NCBI GenBank assembly: GCA_023251805.1
Contig: JAHEYB010000005.1
Span: 27,839-91,838, forward strand
Direction: 5' to 3'
DNA: 64,000 nt
From: Bacteroidota bacterium
GTDB taxonomy: Bacteria; Bacteroidota; Bacteroidia; 2-12-FULL-35-15
Part shown: positions 50,044 through 59,169 of the stretch, piece after piece
Layout: each line of letters starts with the position of its first letter
How positions within the stretch are numbered: position 1 is the first letter of the stretch
The notes under the pieces: generated by a model
What the model was told of the DNA's origin: nothing
The model's database searches: none
What the model saw: the letters and a program-made list of their open reading frames with translations, nothing else
Program-made: the position numbers and the translations under genes

Positions 50044-52659
50044 CTACCCGCCAATCTTAAATCCTAAACTGCTTCCTTTAGCACGTTCGTTTGCATTTAT
50101 TTCAAACTCTTTCACATCTGCCAAAGTTAATTCCGTTAGATGCGCTTGCGTTCTATCTGCTGATTTCATTTCTGCCAATCGTAAATTTTGATTTTTGATT
50201 GCTTCACCAACAACACCTCTCACTGTCCTCGCATTACCAAAATGTTTATCACGGTTATTATGCAAATGAGTAAAATATGCTTTTAAATGTGCTTCCGCCT
50301 CTGCATCTGGAGTAATTTTTTCTTTCGATAAAATCGAAGTTGCAATCGCATATAAATCTTCGGAATTATAATCTTCGAATTTAAATGTTCTATCAAAACG
50401 CGATTTCAATCCAGGATTGGATTCAATAAATACATGCATATTATCTGTATAACCGGCTACGATTACTCCAAACTGTCCACGCAAATCTTCCATTCGTTTT
50501 AAAATAACCTGAATCGCTTCTTGCCCGAAATCATTTGTTATAGCATTGTTTGCTAAAGCATAAGCCTCATCAATAAATAATATTCCACCTTGTGCCTCCG
50601 CAATTTTCTCTTGTGTTTTGGTAGCTGTTTGTCCAACCCAACCTGCAACCAATCCTTCTCTGTCTACTTCCACAATATGTCCGCGTTCCAACAATCCCAA
50701 GCCTTTGTAAATTTTTGCAACTATACGTGCAACGGTTGTTTTTCCTGTTCCGGGATTTCCTGTAAAGATGCTATGCAAAGAAAATTTGTTCAACACATCT
50801 CTTCCGGTTTCTTTGTAGAAGCGAACCAATTTCACCAATTCGTTTATTTCTTCTTTTACAGAATTCATTCCCGTCATAGCATTCAACTCTGCCAAACCTT
50901 CTTTCAATAATTTTTCATTTACTTCTAAACTCAATTTCTTTTTACCCTGAGAAGCAAATACTTTTTGCATATCGGCCAATTCAATTGTTGAAAGCACTTC
51001 ATTGGAAAGTTCATTCACATTAGGGATTCCCATTAATCGTAAACCTAAATTCATTTTTGCTTCATCAACCAAAGAATAAACATAGCGTGCATTACCAAAA
51101 GAATTATCGCGACCACGATAAACTTCCACCAACATTTCTTCCATATACGTTTTTGCTTCTGCTGTAATTGTCACATCTTTTTTCTTTGCTGCTAATTCTG
51201 CAATAGCAAACATTTCTTCCGGCATATAATCTTCGAAATGAAAATAATGACTGAAACGTGATTTTAATCCTGGATTCGAGTCAATAAAATTTTGCATTTC
51301 CTTGGGATAACCGGCACACATAATAGCGATATCACCTGTTCCATCACTCATTTCTTTAATTAATATTTCTAATACTTCATGCCCAAAATCGTTAGAATCT
51401 TCTTTTGCACGCGTTAAAGAATAAGCTTCGTCAATAAACAATATTCCTCCTTTTGCTTCTTCAATAATTTTTTTCACTTTCGGAGCTGTTTGTCCGATAT
51501 ACTGGGCAACCAAATCCGAACGATCCACTTCTTTTACATGCCCTTTGCTTAACAAACCCATTTTTTTGTAGAGCTTGCCCAGCATATTTACAACGGTTGT
51601 TTTTCCTGTTCCCGGATTACCGGTGAAAATGCTATGCAGACTAATTTTTCCAGAATCGTCAAAACCCTTTTCTTTACGAAGTTTAATGAAGTTGATGTAA
51701 TTGATATGGTCTTTAATATTTTTCTTTACCTCTTCCATTCCAATCAACTCTTCAATCTTAGCCAATAACTGTTCTGTAGTTTCCTCCTCAACTGGAGTAG
51801 TTGTGACAGAAGCAACAGTTTGCAAAGCGTGTTCAGCAGCAATCAATGGTGTCATTTCTCCTTCTTCAGCAACTTCTCCCATTTCAAATGGAATAAGTGC
51901 AACAAGCGTATCCATAAAAACAATTTCTACAGTATATTTATCATCTTTCCAAGAGCCGGCAGATTCGCTTCCCCATCCCGCATCAATAGTAAATGTGGTG
52001 TCTTGTTTTCCTTTTTCAATTAAGCCTGTACGCATACTTTGTCCTTTCGGCTGGCCAGCATCATCGTAAAAATTAAAGAAAAGCTCGTAATTCCAATCGG
52101 CAGAAGTCTTTGTTTTAAATTTAAATTCAACCCACAAATACGGAGTCGTGCTACGATTGAGTTTTTTATAATAGGTTCTATTGGAAATGTTCCAGCCGTC
52201 AAAGGGACCGGAATACAATTTCACTGATTCAACAGCAAAGTAAGGGTTAGAAGATGTAGTCACTTTTCCCACATCTTCTACAAAGAATTTTTTGGAGCCA
52301 ACCAATTCATTATCGATATAAGCTTCCCAAAGGTAATCGCCCTTAAACCAAAACGTACCTTCATTTGGCGTTCCCCAGCCATCTCGAACATATACAATAT
52401 TCTCATCCATTTTGATGGTAATAGTAGAATCAATCGAACACAATTCTTTACGAGTGCTTCCGTCCAATGAAATTGCTTTCAGAGTAATTTTAGCATTCCA
52501 TTCAGCTTCATCAAACAATTTATTGTAGAACGAGAATTCGGTTCTTAGATAGGTCGTTTCCATTTTATCGAAAACGGTACGGTATTTTTTAGTTGCATTT
52601 GCCATCCATTCGTCAGACGAATAGACTTTCACATCCTTTAGCTTATAATTTTTAGCCAT
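50044..52659 (-). CDS. Double CbxX/CfqX-type AAA+ ATPase with duplicated N-terminal domain
   Basis: 871 residues. Two beta-rich N-terminal domains (about 8-130 and 143-262) look like copies of each other: VKVYSSDEW/VKLYSGPFDGW, EWNAKIT/DWNYELF, VRDGWG/IDAGWG, and a final strand run. After a linker, two CbxX-type AAA+ modules follow. The first has P-loop GNPGTGKT (347-354), Walker B GGILFIDEAY (404-413) and the SNPGLKSRF arginine-finger box. The second has P-loop 634-641, Walker B 692-701 and the same SNPGLKSRF box. This AAA+ type includes rubisco activase CbbX and type VII secretion EccA. No partner of either system is nearby. Function is unknown; it is probably a remodelling hexamer. Confidence 0.85.
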   Translation of the reverse strand: MAKNYKLKDVKVYSSDEWMANATKKYRTVFDKMETTYLRTEFSFYNKLFDEAEWNAKITLKAISLDGSTRKELCSIDSTITIKMDENIVYVRDGWGTPNEGTFWFKGDYLWEAYIDNELVGSKKFFVEDVGKVTTSSNPYFAVESVKLYSGPFDGWNISNRTYYKKLNRSTTPYLWVEFKFKTKTSADWNYELFFNFYDDAGQPKGQSMRTGLIEKGKQDTTFTIDAGWGSESAGSWKDDKYTVEIVFMDTLVALIPFEMGEVAEEGEMTPLIAAEHALQTVASVTTTPVEEETTEQLLAKIEELIGMEEVKKNIKDHINYINFIKLRKEKGFDDSGKISLHSIFTGNPGTGKTTVVNMLGKLYKKMGLLSKGHVKEVDRSDLVAQYIGQTAPKVKKIIEEAKGGILFIDEAYSLTRAKEDSNDFGHEVLEILIKEMSDGTGDIAIMCAGYPKEMQNFIDSNPGLKSRFSHYFHFEDYMPEEMFAIAELAAKKKDVTITAEAKTYMEEMLVEVYRGRDNSFGNARYVYSLVDEAKMNLGLRLMGIPNVNELSNEVLSTIELADMQKVFASQGKKKLSLEVNEKLLKEGLAELNAMTGMNSVKEEINELVKLVRFYKETGRDVLNKFSLHSIFTGNPGTGKTTVARIVAKIYKGLGLLERGHIVEVDREGLVAGWVGQTATKTQEKIAEAQGGILFIDEAYALANNAITNDFGQEAIQVILKRMEDLRGQFGVIVAGYTDNMHVFIESNPGLKSRFDRTFKFEDYNSEDLYAIATSILSKEKITPDAEAEAHLKAYFTHLHNNRDKHFGNARTVRGVVGEAIKNQNLRLAEMKSADRTQAHLTELTLADVKEFEINANERAKGSSLGFKIGG

Positions 52660-52748
52660 CTCGATTTTGCTTTTTTAATCTTTTCTAAAAATAAAAGAAA
52701 AATGGATAAATTACAGGAATGTTTAAAAATAAATTGAGGAAGAGAAAA

Positions 52749-52771
52749 CTTCGACTACGCTGAGTCTGACA
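52749..52771. repeat. REP element, single copy
   Basis: CTTCGACTACGCTGAGTCTG and AC follow the family consensus seen at 6016, 15280 and 23453. It lies upstream of the AAA+ gene start and before the terminator at 52827. Confidence 0.65.
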
Positions 52772-52826
52772 GCAAGAAAATATTAATCAATCCTAACTGG
52801 ATAAAGTGGCGTCAGAAAAGAAAAAA

Positions 52827-52846
52827 CCCAGACGTTTCGGTCTGGG
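52827..52846 (-). terminator. Rho-independent terminator of the 52889 lipoprotein gene
   Basis: CCCAGAC (52827-52833) pairs with GTCTGGG (52840-52846). Read on the minus strand the stem is followed by TTTTTT, as expected for a terminator. Confidence 0.8.
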
Positions 52847-52888
52847 CTTTCCTTAATTAGACAAATCTCTCTAAACTAAATCTAATTA

Positions 52889-53287
52889 TTAAAAATTGCC
52901 TTTGGCAACAGCGCTTTGTCCTGGAGCGGTAACTGAATGCTCAGCTTTTAATACTCCATTAACAAATAATTGTACTTGAACAACATCCGTAGATGGCATC
53001 AAGTTATAAGCAGTAACTGAATACGCATTAATAGTAGTACTTGTGTAGCTGAAGCTAATAGATTCCTCAGTACGATTAACATCTGCATGCATAGTTTCTA
53101 ACACACCACTTGCATTTGGAGCAATATAATCCACTCCAACTTGTCCGGAAAGGTTTGAAATCTTATATTCAATAGTAATAGCTGTAGCAGTTGCAGCAGC
53201 TGTTTGTGGTTTCACCTCATTCTCTTTTGAACAAGAAACCATCAAAACACTTGTTAATAAAGCAACACAAACAAATAAATTTTTCAT
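52889..53287 (-). CDS. Small lipoprotein of unknown function
   Basis: 132 residues. The signal peptide MKNLFVCVALLTSVLMVSCS has lipobox VSC. An alanine/threonine-rich linker leads to a single Ig-like beta-sandwich (ITIEYKISNLSGQVGVDYIA, VVQVQLFVNGVLKAEHSV). The fold resembles small MmpS/Ig-type accessory lipoproteins, but no specific family is claimed. It has its own terminator. Confidence 0.75.
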   Translation of the reverse strand: MKNLFVCVALLTSVLMVSCSKENEVKPQTAAATATAITIEYKISNLSGQVGVDYIAPNASGVLETMHADVNRTEESISFSYTSTTINAYSVTAYNLMPSTDVVQVQLFVNGVLKAEHSVTAPGQSAVAKGNF

Positions 53288-53472
53288 TTTTATAGATTAT
53301 TATGTTATTTCCGAGTGCAAAAGTACTCCTTTTTTGATATAAAACAAATATTTGTCGTTATATTTATGTTATTTGACGATAAATATATTAACAATGTCGA
53401 TAAACGCCTGTTGAAAAGTGCTGTAAACCAACACTGTCTTGAAATTTTAGAAAGAATGTATTTTTTCCATTT

Positions 53473-53648
53473 ATCCGCAGATTCGCAGATTTCTTCGAGG
53501 CGAATAAATTAAAGCAGATTAATCGCTAAAACGATAGATTCTAAACAATTTAAAACAAAAATAGTCGCTTAAGGCGACTATATAAATCTGGCAAGTCCAA
53601 AACACCTAGAATTGCTTAGACAAATTTAAAATCTGCGAATCTGCGGCT
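53473..53648. repeat. MITE-like inverted-repeat element (CCGCAGATTCGCAGATTT arms)
   Basis: CCGCAGATTCGCAGATTT at 53475-53492 is matched exactly by AAATCTGCGAATCTGCGG at 53629-53646. A perfect inner hairpin (TAGTCGC/GCGACTA, 53562-53580) sits in the core. This element fills the right half of the 363-bp gap 53288-53650; the left half (53288-53470) is AT-rich with no support for a gene. Confidence 0.8.
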
Positions 53649-53650
53649 AT

Positions 53651-54652
53651 TTATTTCATCAAATCGGATAATTTACTAAACGCCTCAGAAGTTTCCTTCT
53701 TCATTCGCTCAATAATATCCTTACAAGGTAATATATCGTTAATTAGCTCCACACTTTGTCCTGCGCACCACAAAGTATTATAATTCCCGGGCTTCACCGA
53801 TTGCTCCAGTTTTTTCATTCCGCTAATTTGCACCCACATTTTAAAGTACTTTTTGGTGGTGGAATTATTGGACAGCAAACGTTCAAACCAGTTTTGCTTA
53901 TACCCTATCTTTTTAGCAAAAGGGGTATTAATAATAGTACAAGGGGTTCCGGAAATTTTTTCAGTTAGCACTATATCTGTCATTTTGGAGTCGACTATGG
54001 CTTTTTTGTATTCGTCACTAACTGTAGCTTCTTTACTTGCAATGAATCGTGTTCCAACAGAAACCCCGGCCGCTCCAATAGTCAACATCGAAACGATACC
54101 TGCTCCATCGGCAATTCCTCCGGCAGCAATTACAGGAATATTGGGGAATTTATGTTGCAAAGCAGGAACGATAACCTGCAAAGGATTTGGGCCAGCATGC
54201 CCACCGGCACCTTGACCAACAGCGATAAAGCCATCGCAACCCAAATCAGCGCATTTTTTTGCATGTTCCAGGTTGGTCACATCACAAAATACTTTCGCTC
54301 CGTAACTATGTGCCAAGTCAATAACTTGTTTCGGACTTCCTAAAGAGGTAATATAAAAAGGCACTTTTTTAGCCACACAAATCTTTAAGTGCTTTTCATA
54401 TAGTGGATTCGTTTTTTGAACAATCAAATTTACCCCATAACTACCTTTTGCGGTTAATTTCAATTTTTCAGCATTCAGCTCATCCAGAATCTTTTCTAAT
54501 TCATCCTCATTTCTGAAATTTAAGGTTGGGAATGCAGCCGCAATTCCACTTTTCATTCCTTCCACCAACATTGCTTTGTTGCTCACCAAAAACATGGGAG
54601 CCATGATCATTGGAAAGTCAATTGACAAAGATTCTGTTAATTTCGTTTGCAT
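53651..54652 (-). CDS. Nitronate monooxygenase/2-nitropropane dioxygenase-like FMN enzyme
   Basis: 333 residues of the NMO/enoyl-ACP reductase II-like TIM barrel. Signatures are PMIMAPMFLVSN (FMN-contacting first strand), AAFPTLN, FYITSLGSPKQVIDLAHSYG, GCDGFIAVGQGAGGHAG, IPVIAAGGIADGAGI and GVSVGTRFIASKEATVSDEY. The GQGAGGHAG segment is the conserved FMN loop with the catalytic His. It may oxidise propionate-3-nitronate or related toxic nitronates. It lies alone on the minus strand, with the MITE at its 3' end. Confidence 0.88.
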   Translation of the reverse strand: MQTKLTESLSIDFPMIMAPMFLVSNKAMLVEGMKSGIAAAFPTLNFRNEDELEKILDELNAEKLKLTAKGSYGVNLIVQKTNPLYEKHLKICVAKKVPFYITSLGSPKQVIDLAHSYGAKVFCDVTNLEHAKKCADLGCDGFIAVGQGAGGHAGPNPLQVIVPALQHKFPNIPVIAAGGIADGAGIVSMLTIGAAGVSVGTRFIASKEATVSDEYKKAIVDSKMTDIVLTEKISGTPCTIINTPFAKKIGYKQNWFERLLSNNSTTKKYFKMWVQISGMKKLEQSVKPGNYNTLWCAGQSVELINDILPCKDIIERMKKETSEAFSKLSDLMK

Positions 54653-54692
54653 TTAGGGCTCTTTTTATAGTAGATAAATCACTAAAAAATTT

Positions 54693-54700
54693 TATTTTTG
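54693..54700 (+). promoter_or_regulatory. Bacteroidota -7 box
   Basis: TATTTTTG at 54693-54700 matches TAnnTTTG and lies 34 bp before the acyl-CoA ligase ATG. Confidence 0.4.
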
Positions 54701-54734
54701 GAGAAACAAAATTAGACAATTAAAATAAGTAGCG

Positions 54735-56504
54735 ATGGCAATTACACGAATATTTGATATTCTTCCTCAACTTCTTGAAAAATACAATAAACCAAATGCT
54801 TTGGCTCTTAAAGAAAACGGCAAATGGAAATTGTATTCCTCGCAGGAATTTATCGACAATGTCAACCATTTGAGTTATGGATTGTATAATTTGGGATTGG
54901 GAAGAGAAGATAAAATTGCCATTATCGCAAACAATCGCCCAGAATGGAATTTTGCAGATTTTGCTATTCAACAAGTTGGTGCAGTTAGTGTTCCTATTTA
55001 TCCAACTATTAGTGAGCACGACTTAACATTCATTTTAAATGATGCAAAAATTAAATACGTTTTTGTTTCTTCCAACGATTTATATAAAAAAGTAAAGGCA
55101 GTTGCTTCATCCGTTCCTTCTATAAAAGGGATTTACACTTTTAACACCATTGAAGGCGCTCAACATTGGTCGGAATTGGTGAATGACGGGAAACAAAATC
55201 CAAAAGCAAAAGAAATTGAAGCCATAAAAAACAGCATTCAACCAAACGATTTGTTTTCCATTTTATACACCTCCGGCACAACAGGAAACCCTAAAGGTGT
55301 AATGCTTTCACACAATAACCTTATCAGCAACTCTATTGCTAGTCAGGTTCTCGCCCCTTTCGAATCAAACTGGAAAGCGTTAAGCTTTTTACCATTAAAT
55401 CACGTTTATGAGCGAATGCTCTCTACACTTTACTTTTATTTAGGCGTTTCCGTTTATTATGCAGAAAGTATTGAAACGATTGGCGATAACTTAAAAGAAA
55501 TACAGCCACAAATATTTGGAACAGTTCCCCGCTTATTGGAAAAAGTATATGATAAAATTGTTGCAAAAGGTGAAGAACAAACGGGAATAAAAAAGAAATT
55601 ATTTTTCTGGGCATTGAATTTAGGATTGCGTTATGAATTAAATGGAGCAAATGGTTGGTGGTATGAATTTCAATTAAAGATTGCCAACAAAATAATCTTC
55701 AATAAATGGCGCGAAGCATTAGGAGGAAAAATTGTTGCAGTTGCTTCCGGTGGTGCGGCTTTACAACCACGTTTGGCAAGAGTATTTCAGGCAGCAAGAA
55801 TTATTGTATTAGAAGGATACGGATTAACTGAAACTTCTCCTGTTGTTGCAGTCAATAATTTTCTTCCCAACGGAATTAAATTCGGAACGGTTGGAACGGT
55901 TCTCGACAAAGTAACAGTTTCCTTTGCAGCAGATGGAGAAATTTTAGTGAAAGGTCCAAATGTGATGCTGGGTTATTACAATCGCCCTGATGCAACCGCT
56001 GAAGCAATTGATAGTGATGGCTGGTTTCATACTGGCGACATAGGTGTAATGGAAGATGGTCGTTTTTTAAAAATCACTGATCGTAAAAAAGAAATTTTTA
56101 AAACATCAGGTGGCAAATATATTGCACCGGTAATGATTGAAAACAAATTAAAAGAATCGCCATTTATTGAACAAGTAATGGTGATAGGTGAAAACCAAAA
56201 ATATGCTTCTGCTTTAATTGTTCCCGCTTTTGCTTTCTTGAAAGAATATTGTAAACGTAAAGAAATTGCATTTACTACAACCGAAGAAATTATCAAAAAC
56301 CCAACTATCAAAGCAAGAATTCTTGAAGAAGTTGAAAAAGTAAATACAACCCTAGCGCAATACGAAACCATCAAACGCCCTGAACTACTTCCGCGCGAAT
56401 GGAGCATCGATAATAATGAAATGACTCCTAAACTTTCCTTAAAACGAAAAGTAATTATGACCGCCAATAAAGACTTGATTGATAAAATTTTTGGCGCTGA
56501 ATAG
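54735..56504 (+). CDS. Long-chain acyl-CoA synthetase (AMP-forming)
   Basis: 589 residues. The AMP-binding P-loop motif is YTSGTTGNPKG (178-188). EGYGLTETSPVVAVN (about 361-375), WFHTGDIGVMEDGRFLKITD and KEIFKTSGGKYIAP follow in the expected order. Overall length and the LPLNHVYERM segment match long-chain (FAA/FadD15-like) ligases. It activates fatty acids to acyl-CoA, probably at the inner membrane. The TMTC-like gene starts 8 bp downstream and may be co-transcribed. Confidence 0.92.
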   Translation: MAITRIFDILPQLLEKYNKPNALALKENGKWKLYSSQEFIDNVNHLSYGLYNLGLGREDKIAIIANNRPEWNFADFAIQQVGAVSVPIYPTISEHDLTFILNDAKIKYVFVSSNDLYKKVKAVASSVPSIKGIYTFNTIEGAQHWSELVNDGKQNPKAKEIEAIKNSIQPNDLFSILYTSGTTGNPKGVMLSHNNLISNSIASQVLAPFESNWKALSFLPLNHVYERMLSTLYFYLGVSVYYAESIETIGDNLKEIQPQIFGTVPRLLEKVYDKIVAKGEEQTGIKKKLFFWALNLGLRYELNGANGWWYEFQLKIANKIIFNKWREALGGKIVAVASGGAALQPRLARVFQAARIIVLEGYGLTETSPVVAVNNFLPNGIKFGTVGTVLDKVTVSFAADGEILVKGPNVMLGYYNRPDATAEAIDSDGWFHTGDIGVMEDGRFLKITDRKKEIFKTSGGKYIAPVMIENKLKESPFIEQVMVIGENQKYASALIVPAFAFLKEYCKRKEIAFTTTEEIIKNPTIKARILEEVEKVNTTLAQYETIKRPELLPREWSIDNNEMTPKLSLKRKVIMTANKDLIDKIFGAE

Positions 56505-56512
56505 CTTCTCCT

Positions 56513-58474
56513 ATGTCTTCAAAGAAAAACAGTCATAAACACAAGCCTCACGAGCATAAAACAAAATCGGAAACTACCAATTTTTCGATTGATAAAAAGT
56601 TAATGCTCAAACTTACTTTTATCATTGCCCTTGTAGCTTTTCTTCTATATTCAAATACATTAAAACATCAATTTGTTTTAGATGATTATTCTGTTATAAA
56701 AGAGAATCAACTTACTAAAAGTGGAACCTCGGCTTTAAAAGAAATTTTCTCTAGCAGCTACAGAACCGGCTATGGCAATAACGAAAATAATTTATACCGA
56801 CCGCTTACAAAAGCAATGTTTGCGATTGAATGGCAGCTTTCACCCGACAATGCACACTTTCACCATTTGATAAATGTGTTGATGTATGCCTTGGTTTGCG
56901 TTTTACTATTTATTGTTTTATTGAGGTATACAAAAATCAATATTTATATTTTATTTTTAATCGCACTAATTTTTGCTGCCCACCCAATACATACTGAGGT
57001 AGTAGCGAATATTAAAAGTCGTGATGAAATTTCCAGTATGTTGTTTTTGCTACTTTCATTGCTTTGCATTTCAAAATACATTACAAACAATAAAATTGTA
57101 ATGCTACTCTGTACATTGTTTTGCTTTTTTCTTGCTTTATTATCAAAAGAATCCGCAATTGTATATGTTGCTCTTGCCCCCTTATTTATCTACTTTTTCA
57201 CTGAAACATCTTTAAAAAACAATATCAAAATTACCGGGTCGTTAGCAGTTGTGGCCATTTTATACATGATGCTTCATATAAAAATTATAGGCAGCATTGG
57301 AATCAAAAACATTCCGGTAATCGATAATTCACTTTTATATACAACCGATGTTATCCAACAAAAAGCTACGGCCATTTTAATAATGGGAAAATATTTTTTA
57401 TTGATGCTTTTTCCTCATCCACTTTCATGTGATTATTCGTTTAATACTATTCCTATTGTTTCATCACTAGCAAATATTGGGTTTCTACTGGCCCTTATTT
57501 TCCATCTGTTTTTACTTTATTATGCTATCAAAAAAATAAAAGAGAAACATATTTTGTCCTTTTGCATTTTATTTTATTTAGGAAGCATGGCCTTAGCTTC
57601 CAACATTTTTATGTTGATAGGAACACATCTTGCTGAGCGCTTATTGTTTTTTCCTTCTGTTGCATTTTGTTTGGCTGCAGTTTATTTCCTTTGCAAGCTT
57701 TTTAAAATCGACATTACAGATGGCACAGTAAGATTCAATTCATTATTCAAAATAAATGCTACACTATTGATGATAGTTGGCGTTGTAATGATAGCCTACT
57801 CTGTAAAAACATATTCAAGAAACAAAGATTGGAAATCGGATACTTATTTATTTGGGCATGATTTAGAAACTGTCCCCAACAGCGCTCATATGCTTTTTTA
57901 CTATGCAAACAATTTGGCGAACAAAGATTCACTAAATGCTGTTAAAAATCCTGCAGAAAAAGAGCAACGATTATTAAAAGCACAAAAGAGCATTACAAAA
58001 GCCTTACAGCTTTATGAACTTTTTCCGGATGCTCACAATGTTGCAGGGCGAATTTATTACGAGCAGAAGAATTTTGATGCTTCGTTCAAAAGCTATAGCA
58101 GAGCAATGGAAATGAACCCGGGAAAAGGAATGTATCATAACAATGCAGGAACTTGTTTGTTTTCGGTAGGGAAATTTGATGAAGCTGCAAAAGCATTTGC
58201 CAAAGCAGTGGAGATTGACAAATACGATGTGGATGCTCAATGTAATCTAGGAAGTGCCTACGGAGCGATGGGTGAAGCGTTGAGAAGTAAAGGTGATTCA
58301 GAAAATGCGATGAAAATGTTTGCACTTGCCATCGATAATTTCAAAAAGGCAGCAACAATTGATCCCAGTAATTTATCTTCTGTTCAGTTTCTCGGAATCA
58401 CGTATAGAAATATTGGTGATGAAGCGAATGCTCAAATTTGGTTAAATAAAGCTGAAAAGCTCAAGAAAAAATAA
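56513..58474 (+). CDS. TMTC-like membrane protein with C-terminal TPR repeats
   Basis: 653 residues. A His/Lys-rich cytoplasmic start (MSSKKNSHKHKPHEHKTK) precedes about ten membrane helices (about 28-435). The first loop contains QFVLDDYSVIKENQL and RPLTKAMFAIEWQLSPDNAH, and the next has AAHPIHTEVVANIKSRDEIS. Both are signatures of GT-C glycosyltransferases related to eukaryotic TMTC O-mannosyltransferases (DUF1736-like). TPR repeats occupy about 480-650 (e.g. FDASFKSYSRAMEMNPGKGM). The acidic DDY of loop 1 is the expected catalytic region. It may glycosylate exported proteins; this is inference. Confidence 0.82.
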   Translation: MSSKKNSHKHKPHEHKTKSETTNFSIDKKLMLKLTFIIALVAFLLYSNTLKHQFVLDDYSVIKENQLTKSGTSALKEIFSSSYRTGYGNNENNLYRPLTKAMFAIEWQLSPDNAHFHHLINVLMYALVCVLLFIVLLRYTKINIYILFLIALIFAAHPIHTEVVANIKSRDEISSMLFLLLSLLCISKYITNNKIVMLLCTLFCFFLALLSKESAIVYVALAPLFIYFFTETSLKNNIKITGSLAVVAILYMMLHIKIIGSIGIKNIPVIDNSLLYTTDVIQQKATAILIMGKYFLLMLFPHPLSCDYSFNTIPIVSSLANIGFLLALIFHLFLLYYAIKKIKEKHILSFCILFYLGSMALASNIFMLIGTHLAERLLFFPSVAFCLAAVYFLCKLFKIDITDGTVRFNSLFKINATLLMIVGVVMIAYSVKTYSRNKDWKSDTYLFGHDLETVPNSAHMLFYYANNLANKDSLNAVKNPAEKEQRLLKAQKSITKALQLYELFPDAHNVAGRIYYEQKNFDASFKSYSRAMEMNPGKGMYHNNAGTCLFSVGKFDEAAKAFAKAVEIDKYDVDAQCNLGSAYGAMGEALRSKGDSENAMKMFALAIDNFKKAATIDPSNLSSVQFLGITYRNIGDEANAQIWLNKAEKLKKK

Positions 58475-58475
58475 A

Positions 58476-59090
58476 TTATTCTTTCTTAATAAACTTCGGC
58501 AAACACAAATTAAATTTTAGAGAGACGATGCGTATGCTGATGATGAGCAATGCTCCTAACAGAAAATTGGTGTTTCGTTCACAGCCAAAATAATCCAAGC
58601 TCAAATACAATATTGCCCCGGCCAAACAAGCCGTTGCATAAATCTCTTTCTTAAAAATTACCGGAATTTCGTTGGTTAATACATCTCGAATCACTCCGCC
58701 CATCACCGCTGAAAACATTCCCATAATAGCAGCAATAACCGGATGAACTCCCAAACTTACTGCCTTTTCTGTCCCAACAATCGTAAACATCGCAATCCCA
58801 ACTGTATCAAACAAAAAGAAGGTTCTTCTCAGTTTAATTAGGGTTTTAAAGAACACACTTGCTAGGATAACACCAATAATAATGGCATAAACGAAATTGA
58901 TGTCGCTTATCCATACCAAAGGATATTTTCCTAAAAGAATATCCCTTAAACTTCCCCCTCCAATAGCAGTAATAAAACCAATAAAGCTGGCTCCAAACCA
59001 ATCGGGTTGCGCTTTATCATTAGCCGCCAAAGCACCTGAAATTGCGAAAAAGCCTGTTCCTAAAACTTCTAAAATGTATTGTATTTGCAT
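58476..59090 (-). CDS. TRIC-family cation channel (YicG/UPF0126)
   Basis: 204 residues with six to seven membrane helices arranged as two similar halves. The hallmark glycine-rich helices are AIGGGSLRDILLGKYPLVWI and AVMGGVIRDVLTNEIPVIF, one per half. Bacterial members are homotrimeric potassium-permeable channels related to animal TRIC proteins. The start is at ATG 59090. It faces the TMTC-like gene with one base between stops and has no operon partner. Confidence 0.92.
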   Translation of the reverse strand: MQIQYILEVLGTGFFAISGALAANDKAQPDWFGASFIGFITAIGGGSLRDILLGKYPLVWISDINFVYAIIIGVILASVFFKTLIKLRRTFFLFDTVGIAMFTIVGTEKAVSLGVHPVIAAIMGMFSAVMGGVIRDVLTNEIPVIFKKEIYATACLAGAILYLSLDYFGCERNTNFLLGALLIISIRIVSLKFNLCLPKFIKKE

Positions 59091-59141
59091 AATTTATATT
59101 ACAAATTTACATGAATAAAATTTCATATTAAAAATATGCCA

Positions 59142-59149
59142 TACATTTG
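59142..59149 (+). promoter_or_regulatory. Bacteroidota -7 box upstream of the response regulator
   Basis: TACATTTG matches TAnnTTTG and lies 20 bp before the ATG at 59170. Confidence 0.45.
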
Positions 59150-59169
59150 GTTTACCAAAGACCCAAAAA

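Noticed and set aside
49823..50191. Plus-strand frame over the small unknown and AAA+ gene ends
   Set aside because: It runs antisense across the minus-strand operon; composition follows the real frame.
53315..53512. 65-codon open frame in the 363-bp gap
   Set aside because: It has low-complexity AT-rich codons, no start context and ends inside the CCGCAGATTCGCAGATTT repeat arm; it is not a gene.
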